Positions 6,739 to 13,870 of a stretch of DNA of 20,387 nucleotides are shown one piece after another. This DNA comes from an uncultured Lachnospiraceae bacterium (lineage in GTDB: Bacteria > Bacillota > Clostridia > Lachnospirales > Lachnospiraceae). The notes beneath the pieces were generated by a model that made no database searches, had not been told where the DNA came from, and worked only from the letters and a program-made list of their open reading frames with translations. The stretch spans positions 1-20,387 of the forward strand of contig CAJUBE010000049.1 in NCBI GenBank assembly GCA_910584725.1, given 5' to 3'. A program made the position numbers and the translations under genes. Position 1 is the stretch's first letter, and the number at the start of each line of letters is the position of its first letter.

Positions 6739-7850
6739 CAGTCCAGATAATCCTTGAGCTTCCGGCTTCTGCTGGGATGGCGCAGCTTCCTGAGCGCCTT
6801 GGCCTCGATCTGCCTGATACGCTCGCGGGTCACATTGAACTCCTTGCCCACTTCCTCAAGCGTTCTCGCCCGGCCGTCATCTAAGCCGAAGCGGAGCCGC
6901 AGCACCTTCTGCTCCCTCTCCGTCAAAGTTCCCAGCACTTCCACAAGCTGCTCTTTCAAGAGCGTAAACGCCGCCGCATCCGCCGGGACAGGCACATTGT
7001 CATCCTGAATGAAATCCCCCAGATGGCTGTCCTCCTCCTCGCCGATGGGCGTCTCCAAAGACACCGGCTCCTGAGAAATCTTTAAGATCTCCCGCACCCG
7101 CTCCACGGGCATATTCATCTGCTCCGCGATCTCCTCCGGGGTAGGTTCCCGCCCAAGCTCCTGCAGAAGCTGTCTGCTCACCCGGATCAGCTTGTTGATG
7201 GTCTCCACCATATGCACGGGAATGCGGATGGTTCTGGCCTGATCCGCAATGGCTCTGGTGATGGCCTGCCTGATCCACCAGGTAGCATAAGTGGAAAACT
7301 TATATCCCTTGCGGTAGTCGAACTTTTCCACAGCTTTAATCAGACCCAGATTGCCCTCCTGAATCAGATCGAGGAAAAGCATCCCGCGGCCCACGTAGCG
7401 CTTCGCAATGCTGACTACCAGACGTAAGTTGGCCTCCGCCAGACGCTGTTTCGCCTCCAGATCCCCCATCTCCATCTTTTTCGCCAGCTCAATCTCCTCC
7501 TCCGCGGAGAGAAGCGGCACCTTGCCGATCTCCTTCAGGTACATTCTGACAGGATCCTCGATACTGATACCGTCAGGCACGGAAAGATCGAGATCCTCCA
7601 CATCCACCTCGTCCTCTTCCGTCAGGATGATCTCCTCATCATCCACGTCGTCCTCCTCGGTGATACGCAGCACGTCCACATTATTCTGCTCCAGCGTCTC
7701 TAAAATTTTGTCAAACTGCTCCTCCTCCAGCGTAAGATCAGAGAAAAAGTCATTGATCTCCTGGTACTCCAACACATTTTTCTTCTTCTTTGCAACAGCC
7801 AGGAGATCCTTTAAACGCTCCTCAAACTTTGCCTGTACATTCTCATCCAT
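6738..7850 (-). CDS. rpoD: RNA polymerase primary sigma factor RpoD (SigA)
   Basis: This 370-residue protein is the housekeeping sigma factor. It has a short acidic region 1.1 (about 1-90), region 1.2 starting at DPVRMYLKEIG, the core-binding and -10-reading regions 2.1-2.4 (RLVVSIAKRYVGRGM, DLIQEGNLGLIKAVEKFDY, FSTYATWWIRQAI), region 3, and region 4.2 with the -35-reading helix (LEEVGKEFNVTRERIRQIE) near the end. Length matches SigA of Firmicutes. GGAAGGATGGAG precedes the ATG at 7850. It follows dnaG by 74 nt, the classical macromolecular synthesis operon without rpsU, and is coupled to trmK downstream. Confidence 0.98.
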   Translation of the reverse strand: MDENVQAKFEERLKDLLAVAKKKKNVLEYQEINDFFSDLTLEEEQFDKILETLEQNNVDVLRITEEDDVDDEEIILTEEDEVDVEDLDLSVPDGISIEDPVRMYLKEIGKVPLLSAEEEIELAKKMEMGDLEAKQRLAEANLRLVVSIAKRYVGRGMLFLDLIQEGNLGLIKAVEKFDYRKGYKFSTYATWWIRQAITRAIADQARTIRIPVHMVETINKLIRVSRQLLQELGREPTPEEIAEQMNMPVERVREILKISQEPVSLETPIGEEEDSHLGDFIQDDNVPVPADAAAFTLLKEQLVEVLGTLTEREQKVLRLRFGLDDGRARTLEEVGKEFNVTRERIRQIEAKALRKLRHPSRSRKLKDYLD

Positions 7851-7924
7851 GAATTACTCCATCCTTCCTATGTTTCACTTCTGTCCGACTGTAAACGTGC
7901 CTTTTTTCGATTAGCTTGCCCTGA

Positions 7925-9694
7925 TCACAGGGAAATATGCGCTTTCCGCAGTTCCTCCAACGCCTTTTTGCCGGATATCACCTGATTTAAAGCCTCCATA
8001 TCCGAACCCATTCTGGCTGAATAATACTGAAAGCTGTTGTCCTTCACGGCCACCACCACATCATGCAGCGCCTTCTCCCGCTCCTGCTTCGTCTCAAGCC
8101 GCTCCAGCTTGGTGTTGAAGATCGCCGCCACCTCCCGCTGCTCTTCCTCCTCCTCGAAGGCGCTGACAACGGAAGCGGGTGAAAACGATCCCTGCTCCAG
8201 CCCCGCAAACAGCTTGTCCGCCACCTGCCGGTAAAGCTCCTGCGTAAAGTCCGCCGCGGAGATATAGGCCTTGATCTTCGGATAAATCTCCGGCTCCTCC
8301 GAAAGCCAGGTCAGAAGAATCCGCTGTGACTTTTTGATGTGATCCTCCGGGGACGGTTTCCCCGCCGTGGTGGATTTCGGCCGCTCCACCGGCTTTACAA
8401 GCCCTGTGCGGGCCGCGTAGCTGCTCACCAGCTTTCGCAGATTCTCGTACCCGATATGATACCTCTGTGCCGTTGACTCGATATAGTTTTCCCGCTCCAC
8501 CTCTTCCTCGAAGCCGCAGAGCTTCTTCGCGATCTCCCGATGAAAGGCGGTCTTCGACTCCGGGTCATCCATATGGTAATCCCGCTCCAGCACTTCCAGT
8601 TCGAAGAAAAAGCCGTTCTGCGCCTGATCAATCCGCTCCTGAAAGGCCGCCGCACCGAGGTTCTTTATAAATTCGTCCGGGTCTTTGTAGGGCTTCATAT
8701 TGATTACCCTGCCCCGCAGGCCCGCCTCCTTCAAGATGCCCAGCGCCCGCAGCGCCGCGTTCGTGCCCGCGCCGTCGCTGTCGTAGGCGAGCAGCACCTC
8801 CTCCCCGAAACGTTTTACCAGTCCTGCCTGTCCCGCCGTAAAGGCTGTTCCCAGCGATGCCACAGCTTGTCCGAAGCCCGCCTGATGTAAAGCGATCACA
8901 TCCATATAGCCCTCGCACAAAATCAGATTTCCCGTCCGGGACGTCCTGGCAAAGTTCAGCCCGTAAAGATTGCGGCTCTTGTCAAAAATCGTTGTCTCCG
9001 GGGAGTTTAAATACTTGGGTTTGGCATCCCCCATAACCCTGCCGCCAAAGCCGATCACCCGATGATTACCGTCCTGAATCGGAAACATCACTCGGTTCCA
9101 GAATTTATCGTGCATACCCCGTTTCTCGTCAAAAGCCGTCAGGCCGGCCTCCGTGATCAGGTCATCCGCATAGCCTTTCGACCGCAGATATGCCGTCAGG
9201 TCGGAGCCCGCCCCGTCCGCGTAACCTAAACCGAACTTTTTCATCGTATCGTCCGTAAGCTCCCTGCCCGCAAGATACCGATAACCCGTCTGTCCTCTCG
9301 GGGAACGCAGCAGATAATAGTAATATTTCGCGGCCTGTTTATTGACCTCAAGAAGCTTTGCCCGCCTGCTCTCCTTGCGGCGCATCTCCTCGGAGTACTC
9401 CACTTCCGGCAGGGCCACGCCCGCGCGGTCAGCCAGCGTCTTAAGCGCCTCCTGAAACGTGGCGTTCTCGTATTCCATCAAAAAAGTGATCACGTTGCCG
9501 CCCGCCCCGCAGCCGAAACAGTAGTACATCTGCTTGCCCGGCGAGACGGAGAAGGAGGGGGATTTCTCATTGTGGAACGGGCATAGCCCGAAATAGCTGC
9601 TCCCCTTCTTCTGCATACGCACATAGCCCGAGATCACTTCGACGATATCATTTTTCGTTCTGATCTCCTCAATCAGTTCCTCCGGATAACGCAT
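7925..9694 (-). CDS. dnaG: DNA primase DnaG
   Basis: The 589-residue primase makes the RNA primers for DNA replication. The N-terminal CHC2 zinc-binding domain is complete (Cys38, His41, Cys59, Cys62 in LCPFHNEKSPSF and YYCFGCGAGG). The Toprim catalytic core has Glu261 in CEGYMDVIALH and the DSD triplet at 305-307, which hold the catalytic metals. A helicase-binding C-terminal domain follows. The start at 9694 fits homologues (MRYPEELIEEIRTKNDIV), but AAGGAGG stands about 16 nt upstream of the ATG, an unusually long distance. The gene heads the unit dnaG-rpoD-trmK-kinase and is separated from dgt by an element copy. Confidence 0.97.
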   Translation of the reverse strand: MRYPEELIEEIRTKNDIVEVISGYVRMQKKGSSYFGLCPFHNEKSPSFSVSPGKQMYYCFGCGAGGNVITFLMEYENATFQEALKTLADRAGVALPEVEYSEEMRRKESRRAKLLEVNKQAAKYYYYLLRSPRGQTGYRYLAGRELTDDTMKKFGLGYADGAGSDLTAYLRSKGYADDLITEAGLTAFDEKRGMHDKFWNRVMFPIQDGNHRVIGFGGRVMGDAKPKYLNSPETTIFDKSRNLYGLNFARTSRTGNLILCEGYMDVIALHQAGFGQAVASLGTAFTAGQAGLVKRFGEEVLLAYDSDGAGTNAALRALGILKEAGLRGRVINMKPYKDPDEFIKNLGAAAFQERIDQAQNGFFFELEVLERDYHMDDPESKTAFHREIAKKLCGFEEEVERENYIESTAQRYHIGYENLRKLVSSYAARTGLVKPVERPKSTTAGKPSPEDHIKKSQRILLTWLSEEPEIYPKIKAYISAADFTQELYRQVADKLFAGLEQGSFSPASVVSAFEEEEEQREVAAIFNTKLERLETKQEREKALHDVVVAVKDNSFQYYSARMGSDMEALNQVISGKKALEELRKAHISL

Positions 9695-9751
9695 GTTATT
9701 CTTCGATAATCCTCCTTCAAACCTCCGCTCTTCCTTTTCTCAAATTCATGC

Positions 9752-9847
9752 GGAGAATGCCCGTATTTTGGGCATTCTCCTGGGTGAAACTTAGAAGTTC
9801 TCCGCGAAACAGCCTCTGCTGTGAGCGGCTAGAACTTCTTTTCACCC
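9752..9847 (-). repeat. Intergenic two-hairpin element, copy 5, after dgt
   Basis: Hairpin 1 is 11 bp here: GGAGAATGCCC (9752-9762) with GGGCATTCTCC (9770-9780). Hairpin 2 has outer stem GGGTGAAA (9782-9789) with TTTCACCC (9840-9847), bulge CTT, AGAAGTTCT/AGAACTTCT (the central pair is swapped relative to copies 1, 3 and 4), CCGC/GCGG and apical ACAGC-CTCT-GCTGT. Position 9847 is the last base of the dgt stop codon. The left flank CAAATTCATGC resembles CAAATCTATGC left of copy 1, so the conserved unit may extend about 12 nt beyond hairpin 1. Confidence 0.88.
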
Positions 9848-10851
9848 TAGCCATGCCACGTCTTTGGAATAAACAGCCTCTCATACTGCGCAATGGCGAA
9901 GCGGTCTGTCATCGAGCTGATATAATCGCAGACAATCTTTTCTAACGGTTCCCCCGCATCCAAAAGCTTAAACAAAAAATTCGGAAGCTGCTCCGTGTGC
10001 ACCAGATAATGCTCGTAGAGCGTGATAATCAGATTCTCCGCCTTCCCCTCCTCACTCTTTGCGATGGGGTTCCTGTAGACGTGCCGGAACATAAATTCGC
10101 GCATCTTTGTCATGGCCTCCGCCACCTCCGGCGACATGCAGATATCGTCCTTATCACGGCTGTTCGTCACAATATTATGGATAAAGAAGTCCAGCCGCTG
10201 CCCGCAGCTATAACCGATCACGCTCCCGATCTCTCTGGGCACATCCGCCTCCTTCAATATCCCGGCGCGCACCGCGTCGTCCATATCGTGATGTATGTAG
10301 GCAATCTTGTCCGCGAGACGCACAATCCGCCCTTCCAGTGTCTGCGGCATCCCGGAAGTCTGATGGTTCAGTATGCCGTCCCGCACCTCTATCGTCAGAT
10401 TGATACCTCTCCCGTCCTTCTCCAGCATATCCACAGTGCGCACACTCTGCTCATTGTGTTTAAAGCCGTAGGGGCACACCCGATCCAGAGCCCGTTCACC
10501 CGCATGGCCGAAGGGCGTGTGGCCCAGATCATGCCCCAGGGCGATGGCCTCCACCAAATCCTCATTCAGCTTAAGCGCCTTGGCGATCGTCCGCGCCGTC
10601 TGGCTTACCTCCAGCGTATGCGTGAGCCGCGTCCTGTAGTGATCCCCCTCAGGTGTCAGAAACACCTGCGTCTTATCTTTCAGGCGGCGGAAGGACTTGC
10701 TATGTATGATCCGATCCCTGTCCCTCTGAAACACGGGGCGGATATCGCATTGTTCCTCCTGTTTAAGCCTTCCTTGGGAATCCATGCTGAGCATGGCATA
10801 GGGACTCAGGTACTCCTTCTCCCACTGTTCCAAACTTTCCCGTATATTCAT
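9847..10851 (-). CDS. dgt: dGTP triphosphohydrolase-like HD protein
   Basis: The 334-residue protein belongs to the dGTPase branch of HD-domain phosphohydrolases, which cleave dNTPs to nucleoside and triphosphate and so adjust the dNTP pool. The N-terminal family block RDRDRIIHSKSFRRLKDKTQ is present; metal ligands include His78 in RTRLTHTLEV and the HD pair 107-108 in ALGHDLGHTPFGHAGE. The enzyme is of the short type found in Firmicutes, just upstream of dnaG, where it is often located. GAAAGG stands 7 nt before the ATG. Substrate preference among the dNTPs cannot be deduced. It forms its own unit and ends exactly at an element copy. Confidence 0.93.
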   Translation of the reverse strand: MNIRESLEQWEKEYLSPYAMLSMDSQGRLKQEEQCDIRPVFQRDRDRIIHSKSFRRLKDKTQVFLTPEGDHYRTRLTHTLEVSQTARTIAKALKLNEDLVEAIALGHDLGHTPFGHAGERALDRVCPYGFKHNEQSVRTVDMLEKDGRGINLTIEVRDGILNHQTSGMPQTLEGRIVRLADKIAYIHHDMDDAVRAGILKEADVPREIGSVIGYSCGQRLDFFIHNIVTNSRDKDDICMSPEVAEAMTKMREFMFRHVYRNPIAKSEEGKAENLIITLYEHYLVHTEQLPNFLFKLLDAGEPLEKIVCDYISSMTDRFAIAQYERLFIPKTWHG

Positions 10852-10925
10852 GGCTGTGCCTTTCTTTTTCTAAAAAACCAACCTTCCTATTCTTATTATT
10901 CGCCTTAAAACGCTTAAATCCTTTT

Positions 10926-11159
10926 TTATTTTATAAAATCCTTTGCGGATATTGCTTTCCCATTCCTTTTCCTTTGTGGCGAGATTTGCTCGAACCCTTT
11001 CGCAGTCATCTCAATATAATCATTGCCCGTAGGCGTAGCAAGGATTTTCGTGATAAGGGCTTTTACTTCATCCAACGAATTGGAAACGCTGCAAAGCAGG
11101 AAATCTACATCAATCGTTGCTCGGCTTTCAAAATTGGTAAGCGTATAGATAAACAATCC
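10926..11159 (-). pseudogene. Remnant of an AbiEii-type nucleotidyltransferase (toxin) gene
   Basis: About 76 codons in the minus frame match the middle of AbiEii/AbiGii nucleotidyltransferases: a KGG just before LFIYTLTNF, ESRATIDVDFLL with the paired acidic residues of the NTP-transferase site, and GNDYIEMTAKGFEQISPQRK. Intact family members are roughly 200-300 residues. Here the frame meets a stop codon about 12 codons before KGG, and the protein ends early after ISAKDFIK, so both ends are lost. The first possible start in the frame is a TTG with no good ribosome binding site. No AbiEi antitoxin gene is present. It marks the border between the core genes and the accessory region. Confidence 0.75.
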
Positions 11160-11213
11160 ACCCTTATGCCGCCAAGCTCGATGATAGTTTTATCTGCAAA
11201 TTCACAGTTTGGG

Positions 11214-12221
11214 CTACGTTTCTTCCAAAATCTCGTCATCCTCCAACAAAGGCATATTGATTAATTCCTGCAACTTCTTCTGCAGTATGTTCTTATCCGG
11301 CAATTGGAGTTGATACTCTGCAACCATCATTGGAGACAATGTTCTGCTCATAGCATACTCAACGACTTCATCATCTTTAGATGCACATAGTATCATTCCG
11401 ACACTCGGATTCTCATTTTCCTTTTTCTTCTGACGATCAAGAGCTTCCAAGTAGAAATCCATTTTCGATATATACTCTGGCTTAAATTTACCAACTTTCA
11501 GTTCAAACGCCACAAGACACCGCAATCCCCGATGAAAGAAAAGCAGGTCAATCTTATAATCTTCTCCGCCAACCTGAACTCTGAATTCTTCATCAATGTA
11601 CGTAAAATCCCTGCCAACCTCCAGAATAAAATCTTTCATATTCCTGATCAGACCTTTTCTTAGATCAGGCTCCTTGAAGTTAGATGGCAAATCCAGAAAT
11701 TCTATCACATAAGAATCAAGAAACGGATTTTCTTTCAATCCCCTTATTGGCTCAGGCAGCAGTTTTTCCTTAGACAACATATATCGTTCATAATATCCAC
11801 TGTCTATCTGACGGGACAATTCCCGTGCCGAATAATTCTCTTTTATACAGAGCGTTATATAGAAATAACGTTCTTCAGGTGTTTTTCCCTTTGAAATGAT
11901 AGTCAGATGATTGGACCAGCTTATTTGTGACAACAGTGCTGTCACAAATTCATCATCTGCATAAGTTTCATAAAATTTCTTCATGCGATACAAGCCTCGC
12001 CTGTTAAATCCCTTAATACCAGGAAATGCATTTTGGATTTCTTCTGCCACCGTATCTATATAAGCATCTCCGAATGATGCCTTCCTGGATTCTGTACTCA
12101 GGTATTCCCCTACTTTCCAGTACATCTGAATCAACTCTTCATTTACTTTTTTGAGAGCATTCTGCCTTGATTGTCTGATAATCTGAATAAGATTACCTGC
12201 CGCTGATATTTCATTTTTCAC
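11214..12221 (-). CDS. YhcG/DUF1016 family PDDEXK nuclease-domain protein
   Basis: The 335-residue protein has the DUF1016 N-terminal domain (about 1-165; note MYWKVGEYLS, NRRGLYRMKKFYETY, LSQISWSNHLTII) and a C-terminal PDDEXK nuclease-like domain (about 170-320), with Asp225 in YKIDLLFFHRGL and Glu240-Leu-Lys242 in VAFELKVG. Length is normal for the family, whose members are scattered in accessory regions and sometimes lie near restriction-modification genes; their role is not settled. The ATG has AAAGGTGG upstream. A near-perfect palindrome lies 23 nt before the start, and a close copy lies within codons 91-100 (see the regulatory entries). Low GC and its position next to the AbiEii remnant suggest horizontal transfer. 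Confidence 0.9.
   Translation of the reverse strand: MKNEISAAGNLIQIIRQSRQNALKKVNEELIQMYWKVGEYLSTESRKASFGDAYIDTVAEEIQNAFPGIKGFNRRGLYRMKKFYETYADDEFVTALLSQISWSNHLTIISKGKTPEERYFYITLCIKENYSARELSRQIDSGYYERYMLSKEKLLPEPIRGLKENPFLDSYVIEFLDLPSNFKEPDLRKGLIRNMKDFILEVGRDFTYIDEEFRVQVGGEDYKIDLLFFHRGLRCLVAFELKVGKFKPEYISKMDFYLEALDRQKKKENENPSVGMILCASKDDEVVEYAMSRTLSPMMVAEYQLQLPDKNILQKKLQELINMPLLEDDEILEET
11923..11949. promoter_or_regulatory. Palindrome inside the YhcG gene, copy of the upstream palindrome
   Basis: ATTTGTGACA (11923-11932) and TGTCACAAAT (11940-11949) are perfect 10-nt arms with a 7-nt spacer. On the minus strand it resembles the site at 12244-12266 in about 21 of 25 positions. It encodes residues of the stretch FVTALLSQI. 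Confidence 0.45.
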
Positions 12222-12243
12222 ACAAATTCGCCACCTTTCAAAC

Positions 12244-12266
12244 TTGTGTCAACACTGTTGTCACAA
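12244..12266. promoter_or_regulatory. Palindromic candidate operator upstream of the YhcG gene
   Basis: TTGTGTCAACA (12244-12254) and TGTTGTCACAA (12256-12266) form an inverted repeat with 11-nt arms around one base and one mismatch. It ends 23 nt before the ATG at 12221, next to the ribosome binding site, so a bound protein or an RNA hairpin there could affect expression. The rest of 12267-12396 shows no gene. Confidence 0.5.
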
Positions 12267-12396
12267 ATCAATATGTCTCATTATTTACATAACCTGAAAT
12301 CTATTTTAAGTGCTCATCACACCAGCATTTTTTCATTATTGTTTTTACTCTATGCCCTGCATATTTCTATTATCGCTACTTATTATTTGGGTTGTG

Positions 12397-12498
12397 TTAC
12401 TATGGTATAGTTTACCACACTTTTCCGATCATAGCGAATTGCGAAAAACAGGACCTCGCTAAGCACTGACATTTTAATCCGAAGGATTTAAACAGTTC
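12397..12498. repeat. 102-nt repeat R, copy 1
   Basis: This is nearly the same as 15682-15783: same length, a common start TTACTATGGTATAGTTTACC and a common end GGATTTAAACAGTTC, with scattered substitutions between. The middle contains ACCTCGCTAAG, a decayed piece of the Rhs linker (compare ACCTCGCTTAAG in the intact tips). A shorter third copy is at 16313-16346. The repeat runs into the 3' end of the small gene at 12474. Confidence 0.7.
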
Positions 12499-12731
12499 GT
12501 AAGCGTCAAATCCACATTGATTCTCACAAGATATGCAAAATGAGTTAAAAAATTCATAAACTCTTCTTTTGAATTTACACTACTTAATATATTACTTATA
12601 TCCATTTGCGCATCTTTTCCTCCCTGTACAGTATCCATCAAAAATTGGATATACTTTTTCATCTTCCAATATGATTGAATTTCATTTCTATTCTCCCGGC
12701 ATTTAGGAGTATGGGCGCAGCATTGTACCAA
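12474..12731 (-). pseudogene. Chimeric small immunity-like gene, probably broken at both ends
   Basis: The frame encodes 85 residues including MKKYIQFLMDTVQGGKD and ISNILSSVNSKEEFMNFL, a small soluble protein of unknown family. Two things suggest damage. First, the best start signal is GGGAG before ATGAAA at 12685, 17 nt after the previous gene's stop codon, but that ATG is one base out of frame with the rest. Second, the last 25 codons (from about LTHFAY) are the 3' end of the zinc-ribbon immunity gene read in a wrong frame: 12511-12546 is identical to 15973-16008. The 29-nt overlap with the gene at 12703 is explained if the real start was at 12685. It was probably an immunity gene of the Rhs locus. 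Confidence 0.5.
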
Positions 12732-12942
12732 TGTTTTCTACATCACCACATAATACCACTTCTGCATATTTGGAAAAGTCTTCCATATTTCGATAGCTGG
12801 TCATACCTACCGATTCAATTTCAAAGATGTTACCTTTTTCATCAAACAGCTTTAAACCTTTTTCAAGAAATTTTATGTCTCCTTCAATTGATACGCAATG
12901 TATATTATTAGGCAGGCTTAGTCTGTCTAAAACTTTAAACAC
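12703..12942 (-). CDS. Small candidate immunity protein (unknown family)
   Basis: This 79-residue soluble protein (MFKVLDRLSLPNNIH at the start, GLKLFDEKGNIFEIESVGMTS in the middle) has no family I can name. The start is a GTG at 12942, with a strong AAGGAGG 9 nt upstream. It directly follows a short open tail, GSIDVVCNADYGIIQNKM, that ends in TGA 2 nt before this start (12945-13013), the arrangement seen for toxin and immunity genes elsewhere in this locus. The role in immunity is inferred from size, position and strong translation signals only. Confidence 0.6.
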   Translation of the reverse strand: MFKVLDRLSLPNNIHCVSIEGDIKFLEKGLKLFDEKGNIFEIESVGMTSYRNMEDFSKYAEVVLCGDVENIGTMLRPYS

Positions 12943-12944
12943 TT

Positions 12945-13013
12945 TCAGTTACCTCCTTCCATCTTATTCTGAATAATTCCGTAATCGGCATTGCAAACCA
13001 CATCAATACTGCC
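12945..13013 (-). pseudogene. Toxin tail remnant (22 codons)
   Basis: An open frame of 22 codons (GSIDVVCNADYGIIQNKMEGGN) ends in TGA just before the GTG of the next gene and is closed upstream by TAA. It is probably the C-terminal end of a lost toxin domain, because other immunity genes in this locus also follow a toxin tail at close range. The sequence is too short for a family call. Confidence 0.4.
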
Positions 13014-13017
13014 TTAT

Positions 13018-13272
13018 CTAAATTTTTTCGTATAACGCAGCCAATTCCATCAGTTCAATTCCCAATGGGTCTGAATAGTCCCATGAATCAACTATAATCT
13101 GTGGATAATATAAAGGAATATTTTTTCTAATATTACTATTTTTAAGCTCTTCCAATATTCCCTGTAACTGTAACATGTTTTTTGCACTTTCCCCCCTTTT
13201 TACTTCTTCAATTTCCGCTGCTACCTTTTCCTGTAATATACCATTCCTCTTTCTATATTCCTCTAATGACAT
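13018..13272 (-). CDS. Small candidate immunity protein (unknown family)
   Basis: The 84-residue protein is charged and mostly helical at its start (MSLEEYRKRNGILQEKVAAE) and ends with DPLGIELMELAALYEKI; there are no membrane segments. I do not recognise a family. The ATG at 13272 is preceded, 10 nt upstream, by an uninterrupted run of 11 G on the coding strand (13283-13293), which stands where the ribosome binding site should be. No toxin frame is evident between this gene and the next one upstream (13273-13425). Position in the Rhs cassette region suggests an immunity role. Confidence 0.55.
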   Translation of the reverse strand: MSLEEYRKRNGILQEKVAAEIEEVKRGESAKNMLQLQGILEELKNSNIRKNIPLYYPQIIVDSWDYSDPLGIELMELAALYEKI

Positions 13273-13282
13273 TTTATCAAGT

Positions 13283-13293
13283 CCCCCCCCCCC
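13283..13293 (-). repeat. Homopolymer tract, 11 G on the coding strand
   Basis: Eleven consecutive C on the plus strand, hence G11 in the mRNA, 10 nt before the start codon of the gene at 13018-13272. The tract can slip in replication and lies in the Shine-Dalgarno position, so a change in its length could alter translation. Its length in the assembly may also be uncertain. Confidence 0.6.
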
Positions 13294-13425
13294 AAATCAT
13301 TAATACTATAGAGTTGTTATTAGTCTCTCAAATTACACTTTAGTTTTAGGGGACAAACATTCCCTATACACATTTTGTACAAAATACAGGCTTTTTGAAA
13401 ATGATAATAAGTATTCACTCAATTT

Positions 13426-13680
13426 TTAAGAGTATTTAATTTCGTTTTCTAACATGCTCAACATGTATTTGCAAGCGTCGCTCTCATTATCAAACATTCG
13501 ATAATCCTCTTTATTTCCTTTCTCATCAAAATAGAAATATTCCCACTTTCCATAAACTTGATTTAAAATACATGTGTCTGGCAATAAATCTCCATTTATA
13601 GAATAATATCGCTTAGGCACTCCAATTTCATCAAGTTTTCGGATTAAACCAGCAACGTTCATATTATTTTTCTCTAACAT
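13426..13680 (-). CDS. Candidate immunity protein of the Imm type with GVPxxYYS and GKWEYFY motifs
   Basis: The 84-residue protein (core from MNVAGLIRKLDEIGVPKRYY) has the pattern of small immunity proteins found beside polymorphic toxins: a short helix, the GVPKRYYSINGDLLPDTCIL strand region, GKWEYFYFDEKGNK, then a FDNESDACKYML helix. I recall this pattern from immunity families but will not give a family number. Starts are possible at 13680 or at 13662 (MNVAGL). A piece of the Rhs linker stands immediately upstream (13692-13718), and no toxin remains. So this is an orphan immunity gene that outlived its toxin. Confidence 0.65.
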   Translation of the reverse strand: MLEKNNMNVAGLIRKLDEIGVPKRYYSINGDLLPDTCILNQVYGKWEYFYFDEKGNKEDYRMFDNESDACKYMLSMLENEIKYS

Positions 13681-13691
13681 TTTTATTATTC

Positions 13692-13718
13692 GCCTTCCCC
13701 GCTCCAGAGTGCTTCCGC
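13692..13718 (-). pseudogene. Rhs linker remnant
   Basis: The minus strand reads GGAAGCACTCTGGAGCGGGG, close to the linker of the intact tips (GGAAGCGCTCTGGAGCAGGG, encoding GSALEQG). Left of it a CCTCCGATTTTCTT half-hairpin resembles the terminators at 15832 and 16413. It shows that an Rhs tip once stood here. Confidence 0.5.
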
Positions 13719-13870
13719 AAAAAGCCTCCGATTTTCTTAGTCTAAACTGTTTTAGCTAAGATACTTTTTGTATAATCCATGCTCTATATATTCCTAATTC
13801 CACACGTTGTATTATAACCTTAGAATCAATCTCCAATAATCTTCACCTCCAAAAACTCAATAACTTTATC

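Noticed and set aside
7408..7914. Serine-rich plus-strand frame of 168 codons
   Set aside because: It is the complement of acidic rpoD codons (GAG and GAA read as CTC and TTC) and has no other support.
92..9847. The repeated hairpins as a CRISPR array or integron attC sites
   Set aside because: Copies are kilobases apart, with no spacers, no cas genes and no integrase; gene-end placement recalls attC, but the bulge pattern and the core host genes do not fit.
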